NCBI RefSeq assembly: GCF_033958435.1
Contig: NC_134160.1
Location: 17,843,001-17,907,000, forward strand
Source of the DNA: Carettochelys insculpta
Lineage: Eukaryota; Chordata; Testudines; Carettochelyidae
Direction of reading: 5' to 3'
Length of the DNA stretch: 64,000 nucleotides
Position 1 is the stretch's first letter, and each line of letters begins with the position of its first letter. The notes below the pieces were generated by a model that saw only the letters and a list, made by a program, of their open reading frames with translations, was not told the DNA's origin and did no database searches. The translations under genes were made by a program, and so were the position numbers. This document shows, in pieces, positions 10,236 through 22,341 of the stretch.

Positions 10236-12904
10236 GCACTGATTGTACCGAGGCACCAAATGCACCTAATGGCCTCTTCCAGGCCAGCGTTTTCTCTGCC
10301 CACGGCTGATGCTTGGCTGCCGAGCTCCCTGGTTTGCAGAGGGCAGAGCGGGCAGCGCGTGCAAGTGTCCCTGGTTTGCAGCTTCTCGGGGCCAGAGGGG
10401 AGCTTGGCAGGTGGGATTAGAGCCCAGCTTTACCTTTTCCCAGGTCGGGGGGTGAGGGTCCTGCCCAGGGGAGGTGGCATGAGTGGGGGTTCCCTGCCCC
10501 CATAGCCTGAAGTTGCACAGCTGGCGGGGTCCGGGACGGACCCACAGCCTTTGGAGGTCAAGCGCTCGCTGGCAGACAGGGAGGTCTCGGTGGTGGCTGG
10601 GACAAAGGCGTGTGCGCGGGAGAAGTTTGCCATCTTTGCAGCCAGAGCCAGAGGCTATGGCTGCCCCTCAGGGTTGCCAGGTGGCTGATACTGGCCCATC
10701 TTTGCAGCCGTGGGTCAGTCCTGCTGGGTGCGTTCAGCCCCAAGGCTTTCATGGGAGGTTAGTCTGGGTGGCCACAGACCCTACCTGGATTATGGGGTTT
10801 TGGCTTTTACATCATGCTCCCCTCTCGTGTATCTCTACGGGGCTGGGGGGCCAGGCTGTGGGGGTGGGGGCTCCCTGTGCCCACCGTCTCCTGCCTTGCT
10901 GAACACTTGGCTGCTGGGTGCTACACCCCAGGCTGCGTGTGTGGAGACAGACCAAGGCAGCCGTGGGGGCAAGGGGCCGGCCGGCCCCTGGGAAGCTCTG
11001 CAGAGTGTACCAGTGTGAGCAGCTGCCAGGGCCTGTGACAGGTGTGTGCTGGGTGGGCGTGTTTGGGAGGCGCCAGAGCCCCCCCCCGGTGCCTCTCAGC
11101 CAGATATTGCCCTTTCCCTCTCACACCGGAGCAGGTTCGTTTCTGCCCCACGCCCTGCATGCTTGCAGCAGAGCTGCACGCGAGACCCTGCCCTGCAGCC
11201 AGCACTGCTGGGCTCCTCTCCCCTCAGGATGCACTCGGTCTGGCTGCCCCCAGACAGCTGTCGTGAGGGGCTGGGACTCAGGCCCCCAGTTGGGATCTCT
11301 CTGGCCAGCAGATGAGCCGTGCCTCTCATGCCCCATTGAACACATCCAGGCCTGGCCCAGCACCTGACCTGCTGCCACTGCATCCCAGACACAGCCAGCT
11401 CTGGCCCTCACACAGCCCTGCTCTCGACTGAGCTCCTGAGAACGTGACACTCATGACGTGTTCCTGGGTCCCAGGAGCAGGTGTTTGCCTTCCTGTCGCT
11501 GGGCAGGTCTGCTCCATCAGTCCTTGGCGAGAAGGGGAGGGTGTTATAGCCCCACACCTGAGCCCAAACTTCCACCCTTAACCTCAGGGCGGTGTGGCCT
11601 GCCAGTCAGAGTCAGTCAGGGTGCTTTCCTGTACAGGACTCAGGGGCCAGAGGAAAATGGGCCAGAGGGTCCCAGCTGAAGGCCACGTCAGCAGTGACTG
11701 CATTTGCCACTGGGTCAAGAGGGATCCACGGAAAACAGGCTGACTTGGTTTCTGCTTTTCCAACCACAAGACTGTCTCGACCCCCAGAGGTAGGTCCTGT
11801 CTCGTTTTCCATCCACCAGCCCTCTGCACCCACACATCCTCCTGCCTCCGTCAGCCCAGGTGGTGTAGTGGGGGACAGGTGTGTGGCTCACAGAGGGTGG
11901 GGGGCTCCTGCTGAGGGTAACGCAGGTGACCAGGTGACACCTCTGAACTGCAGACAACGGGGGAGGTGGAGCCCGAGGGGTTTGAATTGGAGCTGGGAGT
12001 TGGACAGCAGTGCGTCTGGGCTGGGAGAGGGAGAGACAAGGGAGGGGGCAGGACCCTGGCTTGGGGGGCCCCTCGGGGCCTCCTCTCCCTGACATGGATT
12101 GGACTGGCTGTCTCTGCTGGCTGTACAGACTCCTGTGCAGCACGCTGCGTCTTGTCGGCTAGCAAACGGGCTGTTCTCCTGCTGAGTGAGAGTTGCTCCT
12201 GCCTGCGGACGGGGTGCAGACCCTGGGGACCCCTGAACCCCATCACAGCCGGCACTGAGCCCAGCTCTTCCCTTTTATAGTGGGGCGCCGGTCGGTGCAA
12301 GGGAGGAGCCTCTTCAGCCAGAGCACAGGGTTAACCACTTCCTGTCCAGTGTCACGCTTCCCAGGAGAGCTCCTCTTCCTGCTCCCGCAGGCGCCTCGCT
12401 CCCTGAGCAGGGTGGCATGAGGGACTGGCTGCTCATGGGGGGCTTTGCCCGTATGCTGCACTTTCCTGGCTTAACCATGTGCTCTACTGGGCAGCACCGG
12501 AGTTTCTGGCCAACTTCAGGGGGAGACGCCATGGGGAGGGGACATGGATCACAGCTGGTCACCTAACAGGTGGAGCAGGTCAGCCTAGCGGGAAAGACCC
12601 AGAGACACCCAGAACAGGTGTCTCCCAATGAGCAGCTGGTGCCTGGTGCTCCAGAAGGAGTGAACACAACGGGGCATTGTGTCAAGTGAGTCATCCCGCC
12701 GTCCAGCTTCTGGCTGTCAGCAGCTTAGGAGCCCCAAGCAGGGATTGGCCCTGACCAGCCTGGCCAATGACCTCCAGGAACTTGTCACTGTCTTTTGTAT
12801 CCCAGCTCTGCCTTTGGCCTTCACAGCACCCCTGGGAGCAGGCTGCACAGGGCGAGCGCTGGCTGTGTGACGAAATGCTCCTGCCGGCTGCTTGACACCT
12901 GCCT
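10236..12904. other. Intergenic DNA, no gene seen
   Basis: GC-rich sequence. Many short open frames on both strands share no features of real exons or known proteins. Confidence 0.5.
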
Positions 12905-13150
12905 CCCATTCATTTCACTGGTGCCCTCTGGCTCGTGCGCTACGTAAAGACCACCACCCGATAACCTCCTCCGCACCTTCCTGATCCCTTCCATCTCGCT
13001 CCCAGCCCCAGCGGAGCTTGCCCCCTTCCAGCTCGCCCCTCCCAGCATCACCTTTCTAACCCGAACGGTCCCAGTCTTCCCAATCTCAGCGCCTACGGAC
13101 GCTTGTGTCGCCCGTCTCTGGACTTTCTCCAGTGCTAATGTATCCTCCTA
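12905..13150 (-). mobile_element. Old CR1 LINE fragment
   Basis: Read as the plus strand it follows the same order as the CR1 copy at 52.6-52.9 kb: 'attcatttcactggtgccct' (like 'aatttcatttggtgtcccct'), then 'cggtcccagtcttcccaatc' (like 'aagtcccagtctctctagcc'), then 'cgtctctggactttctccag'. It is heavily diverged, with no usable frame. Confidence 0.7.
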
Positions 13151-16100
13151 GGGAGGGGGCAACCAGGCATGCAGGCAGCACTCACAGCCTGGCTTTACAG
13201 CGTGGCGTGATGGCCTCTTCTGTTGTATTAGCTCTCCCTTCCCTGCTGGTCCTGAACCTTCGGTTTGCGGCCTGCCGGCTGCCGCACACTGAGCAGATGT
13301 TTTCAGCCAACTCGCCATGGTGACTCCAGGAGCCCTTCTGGGGGTGGTCACAGCTACGCCAGACCCATTGTTTGCTATGTGTGGTTGGGGTTCTGGTGTC
13401 CAAGGTGCATTACTGTACATGGGCCAACACTGAATTTACTCTGCCCTCTCGTTGCCTCATCCGCCAGTTTGGCGAGAGCCCTCTGGAGCTCTGCACGGGT
13501 AGCTTTACACAAAACTCTTGAGCCACTAAGGACTCATCTACACCAGCCCCCCCCCCTCCTTTGAAGGGGGCCCGAGCCCGAGCGGTGAGTAGCAGTGAGG
13601 CTGTGCACTGCATTTGCAGTGCCCCATTAGTGGAATTCTCGCCTTGCAAAGGGCGCCATTGCTCACTTGGACGCGCCGGTGAGCCGCGCGGCCGTGGGCA
13701 CGTCGACGTGCCCCTACTCCCCAGAGGAAGCAGCTCGGGTACTTGGACGCCCCCAGCCGGCGCTGCATCTTCTCATGGAGCACAGCCCTGCTACGCACCC
13801 TCGGGCTCGTGTGCGTGCCCTCTTCGAAGGAGAGGTGCTGTGTAGACGAGCCCTTGGTGTCGGCTGCAAACGTTGCCCCCTTACTAAGCCTATTGCTGCT
13901 TTGGGCAGCTGCCCAGTCATGAACCATGCGAGAACCGAAGCGAAGCGACCCAGCCTGCCAGTGGCAAGGGCGGGGTGATGTTTCCTGTGTCAGAGCAAAA
14001 GGCGGCTGTGCGCCAGCATGGGCTGATGGCGGCTGGCCCAAGCGGCACCTGCTGTCGGGGCTGGGTCCCAACACCAGCCTGCACTGCTTCATCCCAGCTG
14101 CAGGTCTCCTGGCTCACCAGCTAACGCAGCCCAGGCTGGCAGCAGCTCGCCGCAAGGCGCCCAGGCTCGCTGCCCAAGAAGGCGCAGCAGCGTTTGGAGC
14201 GGGGGTCCCGGCCGCCATTTGTCTCCAGTGCTGAGGTGCCCGGGGCTGCACCCAGTGCAGGACATCACCGTGCGGAGCCAGCGAGGCGCTTGCGGGAGGG
14301 CCCCCAGGCTGCGTGTGGGCGTGTGCCGGTGCACACAGCCTGTTGGCCATTTTGCAAGAGGGGGCGCGGTGGCGTGGGACGCAGTCGGGCTCCTACTCGG
14401 AACGGCGGAGTGAGGACTTTGTCACAGCGCCCCACATGTTCCGGGGCAGGGGCTGTGCACTGCCTGGGTTCAGCACTCAGAGCCGCCGAGCAGCGCCGGG
14501 CCAGGGTTTCCAGGCGGCAGGGCTGAGGTCTGCCTGGTGCTGGCCTGTGGCAGACCAGCGGAGGTGCAGGGCCAGGCGGGGAGGCCTGCACCCCTCCTGT
14601 TCCATGGGCACGTCCTCCCCTCCCTCCACCAGCTGGCCCGGAGGAGGCAAGGCAGCTGCTGGGGCCTGTGGGCTTCCAGATGCCTCCTGGGCGCTGGCAG
14701 GAGATGTGGCCATGGAGCCCAGCTCCTGCGAGTGAGTGCATGCGCCTGCCAGGCAGCGTATCCTTGGGCTGCGCCTCTCCCTGCCCTGCTACCGGGCGCA
14801 GCTCCCGGGAATCCCGGGGGGAGCTGCAGTGGGGGGGGGCAGGCGCTTGCTGGCACACGGCCCCCAGCGCCAGGCTGTGTCTGTGCCACAGCTGGACACA
14901 CACCTCGCAGGTGGACTGTGCTGGGTGAAATCTGTGGCCTGGCCCTTTGGGCGTTTCAGGAGACAGCTGTGCCCGGGGGCAGCTCCCGGAGGCCTTCGGC
15001 AGCCCAACCCTGTGCAGCAGCTGCAGCTGCTTCGTGCTGCTGGGGCTCTGGGGAAGCACAAATGCCCCACAAATGGAGCCCTGCAGAGACGCCAGGAGAC
15101 TCAGGAGAGCAGCAGCAGCTCGGGCCATCGGCCAGTGGGGCTCACGCCCAGCAGGGGCACACCCGGGCTGGGGGCGCGATCCAGCTGCCTCTGCCAGCCT
15201 GGGAGCGAGACGCTGCCCAGCCGTGGAGGGGCGAAGGAGGTTCCTAGCCTAGAACCCCACACCCCAGAGCCGGCAGCTCCCCTCGAGTGCTGCCTCTGTT
15301 CCCGCCCCGTGCCAGATGGCTGTCGTGGGGCGCAGCTCTCAGGTGCTGGCCGACCCCTAAACCCTGCTGGGGCCCAGCTGCTCGAGAGCGGCGCTGGTGG
15401 CTGGTGCAGAGCAGGCAAGGCAGCCCCAGCCCTGCAGGGATGCTGCACCTACTGACCACTCCGGCGAGCTCCCAGCACCTCTCCGGGACTCTGGAAGGAG
15501 GCCGTCAGGGGTGTAGCTACAGACTCGCCCCTTGCTGGCCAGCAGGGAAATGGGCCCCATCTCCAGCTGCGTGGTAGGTTCCCTGCTCAGAGAGAGCCGC
15601 CAGGGCTGCCAGGCACCAAATACAGCCCTATAAACCCCTGAGGGCCAAACCAGCAAGACGGTGGGCAGGGGCCCCACAGGCCGTGTCCCCTGTAAGCTGG
15701 GTGCACCACTGACCTCCCCAGGTCCCAGCCCTGAGCCCCCTCCTGCCCTCTCAGCCCCAGCCTCGCCCTGGAGCCCGCACCCCTCCTCCAGCCTCCAGTG
15801 CTGCCTGGCAACTGAGGGAGGAGGCCAGAAAGTGATGGGGGGTGGGGCCCTGGGGGGGGGGTCGCATCAGTGCAGGTAGCAGCTGGAACCCCACCTGGGG
15901 TGGGGGGCTGTGGCCACTCCCCAGCGCTGGGGCAGCAGGAAGTGGTCGTAGCAGGGTTGGCTTCTCCACAGCCCCCTCCGCCCGCGGGAAGGACTCAAGC
16001 GCGTGAGTGCAGCCAGCGTGGGCCTGGACAGCCAGTCTGCTGTGCCCAGCCTGCCGCAGCCCAGGGACAGCAGCAGCTGGCAGGGCTCATGCCTGGCTGG

Positions 16101-16739
16101 GGGCGGGGGCAGTAGCAGGGCCAAGGGTCCCTGCGCCCCCGGCAGCTGGGTGCACAGGCCTCGCTCCCTCCCGCGTGTGAAGCGCCTGCAGGGCTGGGCC
16201 CCTCCCAGGGCTGCAGGCCAGGCCTGGCGGCTCTGTACTGTGCTGGTCCTGGACGCGCCCGCCCAGGCTCAGTGACCCCAGTGGGAGGGCCAGGACGTGG
16301 AGCCAGGCCACAGGGGTGGGCTCCCGCCTCCCCAGGTACCTGCTGTGTCAGCGACGTGCCCAGGGACTAAGTGCTCCTTTCCCCCCAACACTGCCCCAGG
16401 GGATTCAGCGCCTCCCTGGCCTGTAAACAGCACCACCTACCACCTACGCCTCCACCCAGGCACAGCCACCCGCCTCTCCTCCTTCTCTGCACCCCATCCA
16501 ACGCCGCCACGGCAGGGGCCAACTCTCTGGGGCACTGCCAGGGCCCAGCTGCAGGCAGATGCAGACTCCTGCCGCCCCCCACATGCACTTAGGGGCCAGG
16601 GCTGACCCTGACCCCCACCCACAGCCCCTGGGCAAGCCCTCCCAGTTAAGCTAATGGGCAGCAGGCTGCACTAGTCAGCAGGAATAAGGCTAGTGCACAC
16701 CCGCCTGCGCACACACCACCCTTTGCACACGCAAGTGTA
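13151..16739. other. Intergenic DNA, very GC-rich, no gene seen
   Basis: Stop codons are sparse because of composition, giving long overlapping frames on both strands (for example 14265-15128 minus and 14736-15455 plus). None has a recognisable domain or sensible amino-acid composition. Confidence 0.5.
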
Positions 16740-16925
16740 ACTGCCCACAGGGGGCTCAACCCCAGGACCTCAGCAGCTTAGTGCAGGAGCCCTCACAGGG
16801 TGAGCTAAGAGCCAACAGGCACTCAGCAAAGGCTGGGGGGGACTCGCTCTTTTTCTGGGTGAGTGGCGCAGGTCCCGCTGCGTGGGGCACTGACCCACCC
16901 CAGGTGTGTGAGTGACGCACAGGCT
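16740..16925 (-). repeat. Dispersed tRNA-related repeat, copy 2
   Basis: On the minus strand the block order matches 5225-5405: 'gggtcagtgccccacgcag', 'aaaaagagcgagtc', then a tRNA-like end. That end has an A-box-like TTAGCTCACCCTGTGAGG and a B-box-like GGGGTTGAGCCCC near 16745-16757. The spacing of the two boxes fits a tRNA-derived SINE head. Confidence 0.55.
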
Positions 16926-17554
16926 GGCGGCACGTATTGCCTTTCTGGGGGAGGGCTCATACAAACAACGGACATGTGCTCCCGTTGTGCACACGCACAC
17001 ACACACTGCATGCAAACAGCCTCCTGTGAGAGGGTGTGTGCAGAGTGCAAATCACTCACACACAGTCTGCACAGACACACTGTGTGCACACACACACACT
17101 CATTGTGCTCACCCACTCCTGTGCAACGCATGCCCCCCCACCCCCCGAGCAGCCCATGTGTGTTACTTAGGGGGTCCCAAGCTGGCTCCCCTGCGCCTCC
17201 CCTCCCGAGCGTTCCCTCCTCCTCCTGCCTTCGCTGGGGCCGGGGGCGTTTCTTGGGGACAGCACCAGGCAGCACCTCGCTCCCCCAGCACACATCAGGC
17301 CTCTCTGGGGTGCTCAGGCGACACAGGTTAGCGGCTGAGCAATCCTCCTATGCAGCGGCTGCGCCTCTGGGCACATGGTGCCGGGAACAGCCAGCGCTGC
17401 CCTTGTGCCTGTCTTCTCTGTCCTGCTCGGCATTCCCCAGGGGCCAGGCGCTTGGCTCAGCGCCCAGGTTCGTTTCCGAGCAGAGCTGGCTGGTGATGTT
17501 TCCTGGCTCCCCTGGGGCAGGCTGCTCATTTCTGCCCCAGAAGACAATGCCCTC
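16926..17554. other. Intergenic DNA with CA-rich stretch
   Basis: Imperfect CA/CACA runs lie at about 16988-17100. The rest is GC-rich without gene evidence. Confidence 0.5.
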
Positions 17555-17735
17555 TTTGAAAAACAAAGAAATTAGAAAGTACATCTGAACATATGGGAAC
17601 GTATATTCTAAGCTGCCTATGTGGCCAATTTTCTGTATGTTACCATATGGTCTGGCGTATTTAGCAAAAATATAACTTGACTGTTTCTCTTTCCATATGG
17701 GGATTCTTTTGCCTTAATTAATAACATTGAGCAAA
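17555..17735. promoter_or_regulatory. AT-rich island, candidate conserved non-coding element
   Basis: A short AT-rich block in GC-rich surroundings. It has three CATATGG-type E-boxes (near 17590, 17646 and 17694) and 'gccttaattaataacattg'. There is no repeat match and no frame. Repeated CATATG words suggest bHLH binding. This is an inference. Confidence 0.4.
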
Positions 17736-19654
17736 AACCTTTCTAAGGTTTCCAAGATTTCTGCAAGGGACGGGCTTAGGACAGACACATGCTCCGTACG
17801 GGCTTCCTCGTTCTGTGTCTGTAACATTGCGTCCTTCTCGGCCACAGCCCTGGCACAGTCTGAGCCAAGGGCCCTTCCCCAAGGACTGACCGCTGGCACC
17901 AGAAAGCCCTGCGGGGACGGGGGTCTATCTCCTGCCCTCCAAGCAGCTGTGGGAAACTGGGGGCAGGAGGGGGCCGCTGCTGCCCCTCAGCCAAGACAAT
18001 GAAGCCAGCCCAGCCCCCTGCCTGAATGCCTCGGGCTCAGCCAGTGAAGGACGCGCAGCAGTAACGGGGAGTGGTGGCCAGCGGAGAGCAGGCCTGACTG
18101 CCCCCGGCCCGGGTGCTGCACCAGCAGTCATGCCGCACAAGGGCCACTCAGCTCCTGGAACGGGAAAGGTGTCGGCACAAGCAAAGGGAGCGAGTGGAAG
18201 GCAGCCCCAGCCCTGTCACTGAGCCCCAGCGTCCGGCAGAGGGGGGAAGGGGCTGCAGCATCTCACAGGCACTGGCCTGGCTGACTGCCCCCGGTCCCCA
18301 AGCTAGGCCCTGTGCACAGCGCCAGCTCCCCAAGGCGCCGTGGTGGTGCCCAGCCGGGTACATGGCTGAGTCACTGCGGTGACACAGGGGCGGAAGCATG
18401 GCCTTACCCCAGCTGTCTGGGAAGCATCCCGGTGGCCCAGCCACAGGACAGCCCTGGAGAGGCCCCAGGGCCCAAGCCCTGCAGCTGGGCTCTGTCCAGC
18501 TGGAGGAATAACCCCCTGCCATGTGGGCAAGTAACGGTGGGTCTGGCTGTGCTGCAGGTGACTCGGGGTGAGTGTCAGGGTGAAGGGCTGTTCACCAGTG
18601 GGGTAATGAGAGGGGCTCGGAGCCGTCCTCACTGCCCCTCTCACCCAGCGGCCTGCCCAGGTGTCTTGCAGAGCTGGCCTAGCCGAGTGGGTCCCCAAGT
18701 CTGGAGGTACCAGGTGGGTGAGGTCCGAGCTTGTGCTAGGCCAGCGTCTGACGCCCACCTTGTCTGCCTTTGTCTTAAGCCCCTCCTGCCCAGACATGCC
18801 ATGCCAGGGAGCCCCCACGCAGCCAGAGACACCCCGGTGTGTGGCTGTCAGCTGCTGCTCCTTGCAGGGAGAATGGGCTGGTGCAGATGCCTCTGCCGCT
18901 CACACTGCTCAGCCCATGCGGGCCCTGGCCCAGGAGGAGGGAGCTGCTGCCCACCTGACAGCTAAGTCGGGGCCACGCTGACTGCAGTGAGCACATGGGC
19001 CGGGAGCAAACGGCACCGAGCCCTGTTCCTGCTGCGCTCAGCGCATTTCTGTGGTTCCAGTTTTATCAATCAATGCGGCAATCAGCCCAGCCGGGCGCTG
19101 CCGGGGAGCGGAAGGGGGCAGCTGGCGACCTTCCCGGCCCTTGCACTTATGAGCATGGCAGAGTCACTTACAGCCCAAGACTGGGGGGCTCCTGCTGGAA
19201 GGCCCCAAACCCGCCACACAGAGCACTGGGCTAAAAAGAAGCCATACAAGCAATTCCAGTGCTCTTGTGTCACCCCCTCTCTCATTCCTCGCACAGAGGA
19301 GAGGTCGTGGAACCCAATCTCATCAAATCCAAAGGCGCCTCTGGTCCCAGAGCACCAGCCACAGTCCCAGGTCAATGTATCACCCAGAATCGTACCCAAC
19401 CCGCATGCTGCTGCCAAGCCTTCAGCGCGCCGGTGCCACTAGTGCTGGTTGGGAGGCTGAGTGTGGCCAGCTGGCTTGGCCAGTAAAGCTAGTTCCAGAG
19501 CCCTGCGGCTAGCTTGCCCTTGCAGTAGACAGATTCGCCAGCGCTGCTTGAGACCAGGTCTGACGCCACCGCGTTAGGCTCCATCATCACCAGGTTTCTT
19601 CACTAAAAGACAAGGTGAGAGTTAACTTGGCTAAAGGAACCAAGCCCATATGAC
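17736..19654. other. Intergenic DNA, no gene seen
   Basis: GC-rich sequence. A small AT-richer patch at 19058-19085 ('cagttttatcaatcaatgcg') could be a conserved site cluster but is too short to call. Confidence 0.45.
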
Positions 19655-19752
19655 TGGGTTGGTGCCTGGTCCTGCCGTGAGGGCCGGGACCGGACTCGAT
19701 GACTTCTCGAGGGTCCTTCCGGCTCAAGTGTTCTGTGATTCTGGGATTGTGA
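19655..19752 (+). mobile_element. CR1 LINE 3' tail
   Basis: 'gaccggactcgatgacttct', 'gggtccttccggctcaagtg' and a terminal 'ttctgtgattctggg' match the 3' UTR and end repeat of turtle-type CR1. Only about the last 95 bp is present. Confidence 0.75.
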
Positions 19753-22341
19753 AGTTCTTGGTTCAGGCACGTAGCACAGAGAAAACTCCGGGATCAAGTT
19801 GGTTCTTTGGAGCGCACCCACCTTGGGAGGGTCGTTCAGGCCTTTGTTCAGTGCTTCAGCTTGTCGTAAAGCTGCGCCAGAGGTGAGAGGCAGGAGTGAA
19901 GACAACATGGAGACGTTTGCAGGGACCGCTATACCCACAGCCATGCAGATGGATGCCCATTGCACAGCTACAGGGTGGCATTAGGAGTCCCATGGGCCAG
20001 TCCCTGGCCAGGCATGGCTCAGTTCTGCACAGATGACCACTGTGGTAGGATGGGGTTTCTGGGCACAGCTAGAGAAATCAGTCCAGGGCACCTTTGCTTC
20101 GAATCTGGGCTACTTACAGCCCCAGGCGGGGATTTCCTTCTCGCTAAGGCAAATCCCACCAGCCAGAACAGCACCTCTGCCAGCCCCACTGGCCAGCCAG
20201 AAGCCACACAAGCAAACCCACAGACTTCCCAGCTGCTGCACCAGCCCAGGCCAACAACCCCCAGCTTCAGTCTATTTCACCAAACATCTCACAGGTTCTT
20301 CCGGACCCCCAAGGGCCCAGCCCCAGACCCCCCATCAATGTATACTTGGATCTTACCCAAACCACCTCGCAAAAGCCAGATCCCTAGAGCTAATTTGTAA
20401 GGGTTTATCGATACCAAAGAAAGACCAGGGCGAGAGGGAGGAATTGTTCAAGCCGTACTTTACATGCGTCAGTCGTAACTACTGACTCAGGCCAGCCATG
20501 TTGTTTGCTGATTCTTGAGAGGCTCTGAAAGTTCATTTCAGGTCACATAGATTCACTCATTGGAGCTCCGGCCCGCTGGGGGTCCACATCCTGGACATGG
20601 ACCCGTGGAGGCCACAAGACCAAAGATCTAAGATGGCCACTGCTAAATCCACATCATCCCTCTGAGGGCCGGGCCCCCGGTCCAGGCAGGCTTAACTCCT
20701 GAAGGCTGAAGAGCCAGGAAAGTCCCAGCCAGGGCCCCTCGTACAGCTCTTCCGATGCGGAGGGCAAATTCCATTCTGCTGCCATAGGTCTGGGCCCACC
20801 GCCTGCCCCGGTGGGTCACCGTGCTGAGTTCCCATTCGTTGCAGTGCCAGTGGGAAAACCCCACATCGGGTGCTGGCCGTCTGGGCCTTTGCTCAGTGTA
20901 TTGTCCTGGTGGGGGCGGAGCCCCACCTCCCACCGTGAGCCTCAGCACTGAAACAGTTCTCACCCAGCTGCAGAGCTGAACAGCTGCAACTTTACCTACA
21001 CACACGATACCGACCCACAAGTAGCACACACAGACTCAGGGCATCATCAGCTTCCATGTGACACCTCACACGGCCCCCAGCACAGTATCTGGGGCCAGTA
21101 GCTGCACTGGGCATTAAAATGGCTTCCAGACCCAATATGAAAGTCCAGTCACGTGACCGCCGCCAGGGCCCACCGGCCAGACGGAGAGTTTGCAGGAAAC
21201 GCCATTCGGTGCAGTTGGCACCTCCCAGGCTTCATGGTGTGTTGAATGGTTCTTGAGGGGGTGATCACCCGACTAGCCCTTCCCAGGCACGCTGGCGAGC
21301 CGCTCTGTGGGTGTAACTCCAGGAACTAACACTGGAAAGCCAGAGCCGCAGCTCCTGCTCATAGCTTCGAGTACAGCGCTGGTAGGTGCCCACGCCTGGC
21401 ACAAGCATAACCATCAGCTCTCCACAGACATTGCACGTGACCCGGTTTGGACATGATCTGGTGCAAACATAGAACAGAGGTTGCAACAGGGATCCACGTG
21501 GCCACATTTTAGTGGGAGAATCTCACAGCTCCTAGAAGCGGACTGGCGGGTTTCAGGGCTGGAGGCAGTTTGCTTTAACAATCAAGGCTTTTGTGGCCTC
21601 CAAGCCAAGCCAGCCTTACTCAGCTCTTCACCTGGGACCAGTCGGGGTGAGGGCTCAGGAGGGGGCTGGCCCAGCCCACGCCCTCAGGCGCAAACCACCC
21701 ACTTTGCAGGCAGAAAGCAGCGGGGAGAAGCCATTGTGCACCTGGCCTGGACTGCTGAGCTGAGCACCCTGGTCCTAACTGGCAGGGCTTTGGAGCTGCC
21801 CTGAGGGAAGCTGGTTGCCGCTGTCTCAAGGGCCGAGAGGTGGAGCCCTCCCCTTGTGACATGTCCTGCTGGCGTGGAGGGCCAGCACACTCCGGGGACG
21901 TCAGACATGGCTGGATGGGGTATGGCTCGGAGCAGTGTCCCGAGAGCAGGGACTGCATGGCCCAAGCCATGACCCTCTCCTCAGGCGCCAAAGTGTACAA
22001 GGCCCCAGGCCCAGCCGCACCCGGTAGTACGGCCCCACCGGGAGCCAGGCCCAAGGGCTTCCTGTGGGCTCTCAGCAAAATGGGTGCAGAGCGGCTCCTA
22101 GGCCTGGGTCCCCCAGCACCCACCGCCCCTGCCCGCAGCCACATCTTGTGTGGCCTGCGGCTGGGAGCGCTGCATGGTCCCTCCCTGCTGCAAGAGACAT
22201 CAGGGACAGGCCGGGAGCCACGAAGGGATTCAGCCCCCAGCCCCACCCTGCTGGGCCCTCTTGACCTCTCCTCCTCCCTTGCCACACAGCTGGCTCCTCT
22301 GGTGACACCGCCCAGACCACGGATCCCCCCGCCACAGCTCC
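19753..22341. other. Intergenic DNA, possible unclassified repeat at 20.4-21.1 kb
   Basis: Composition is closer to average than in the flanks. The stretch 20400-20660 ('accaaagaaagaccaggg', 'ctgactcaggccagccatgt') has the feel of an interspersed or LTR-type element, but I found no paired LTRs, primer-binding site or second copy in the window. No gene is supported. Confidence 0.35.

Noticed and set aside
20400..21480. Possible endogenous retroviral LTR or an exon with clustered cysteines (minus strand, 21265-21507)
   Set aside because: No paired LTR, primer-binding site, splice-consistent borders or recognisable protein family.
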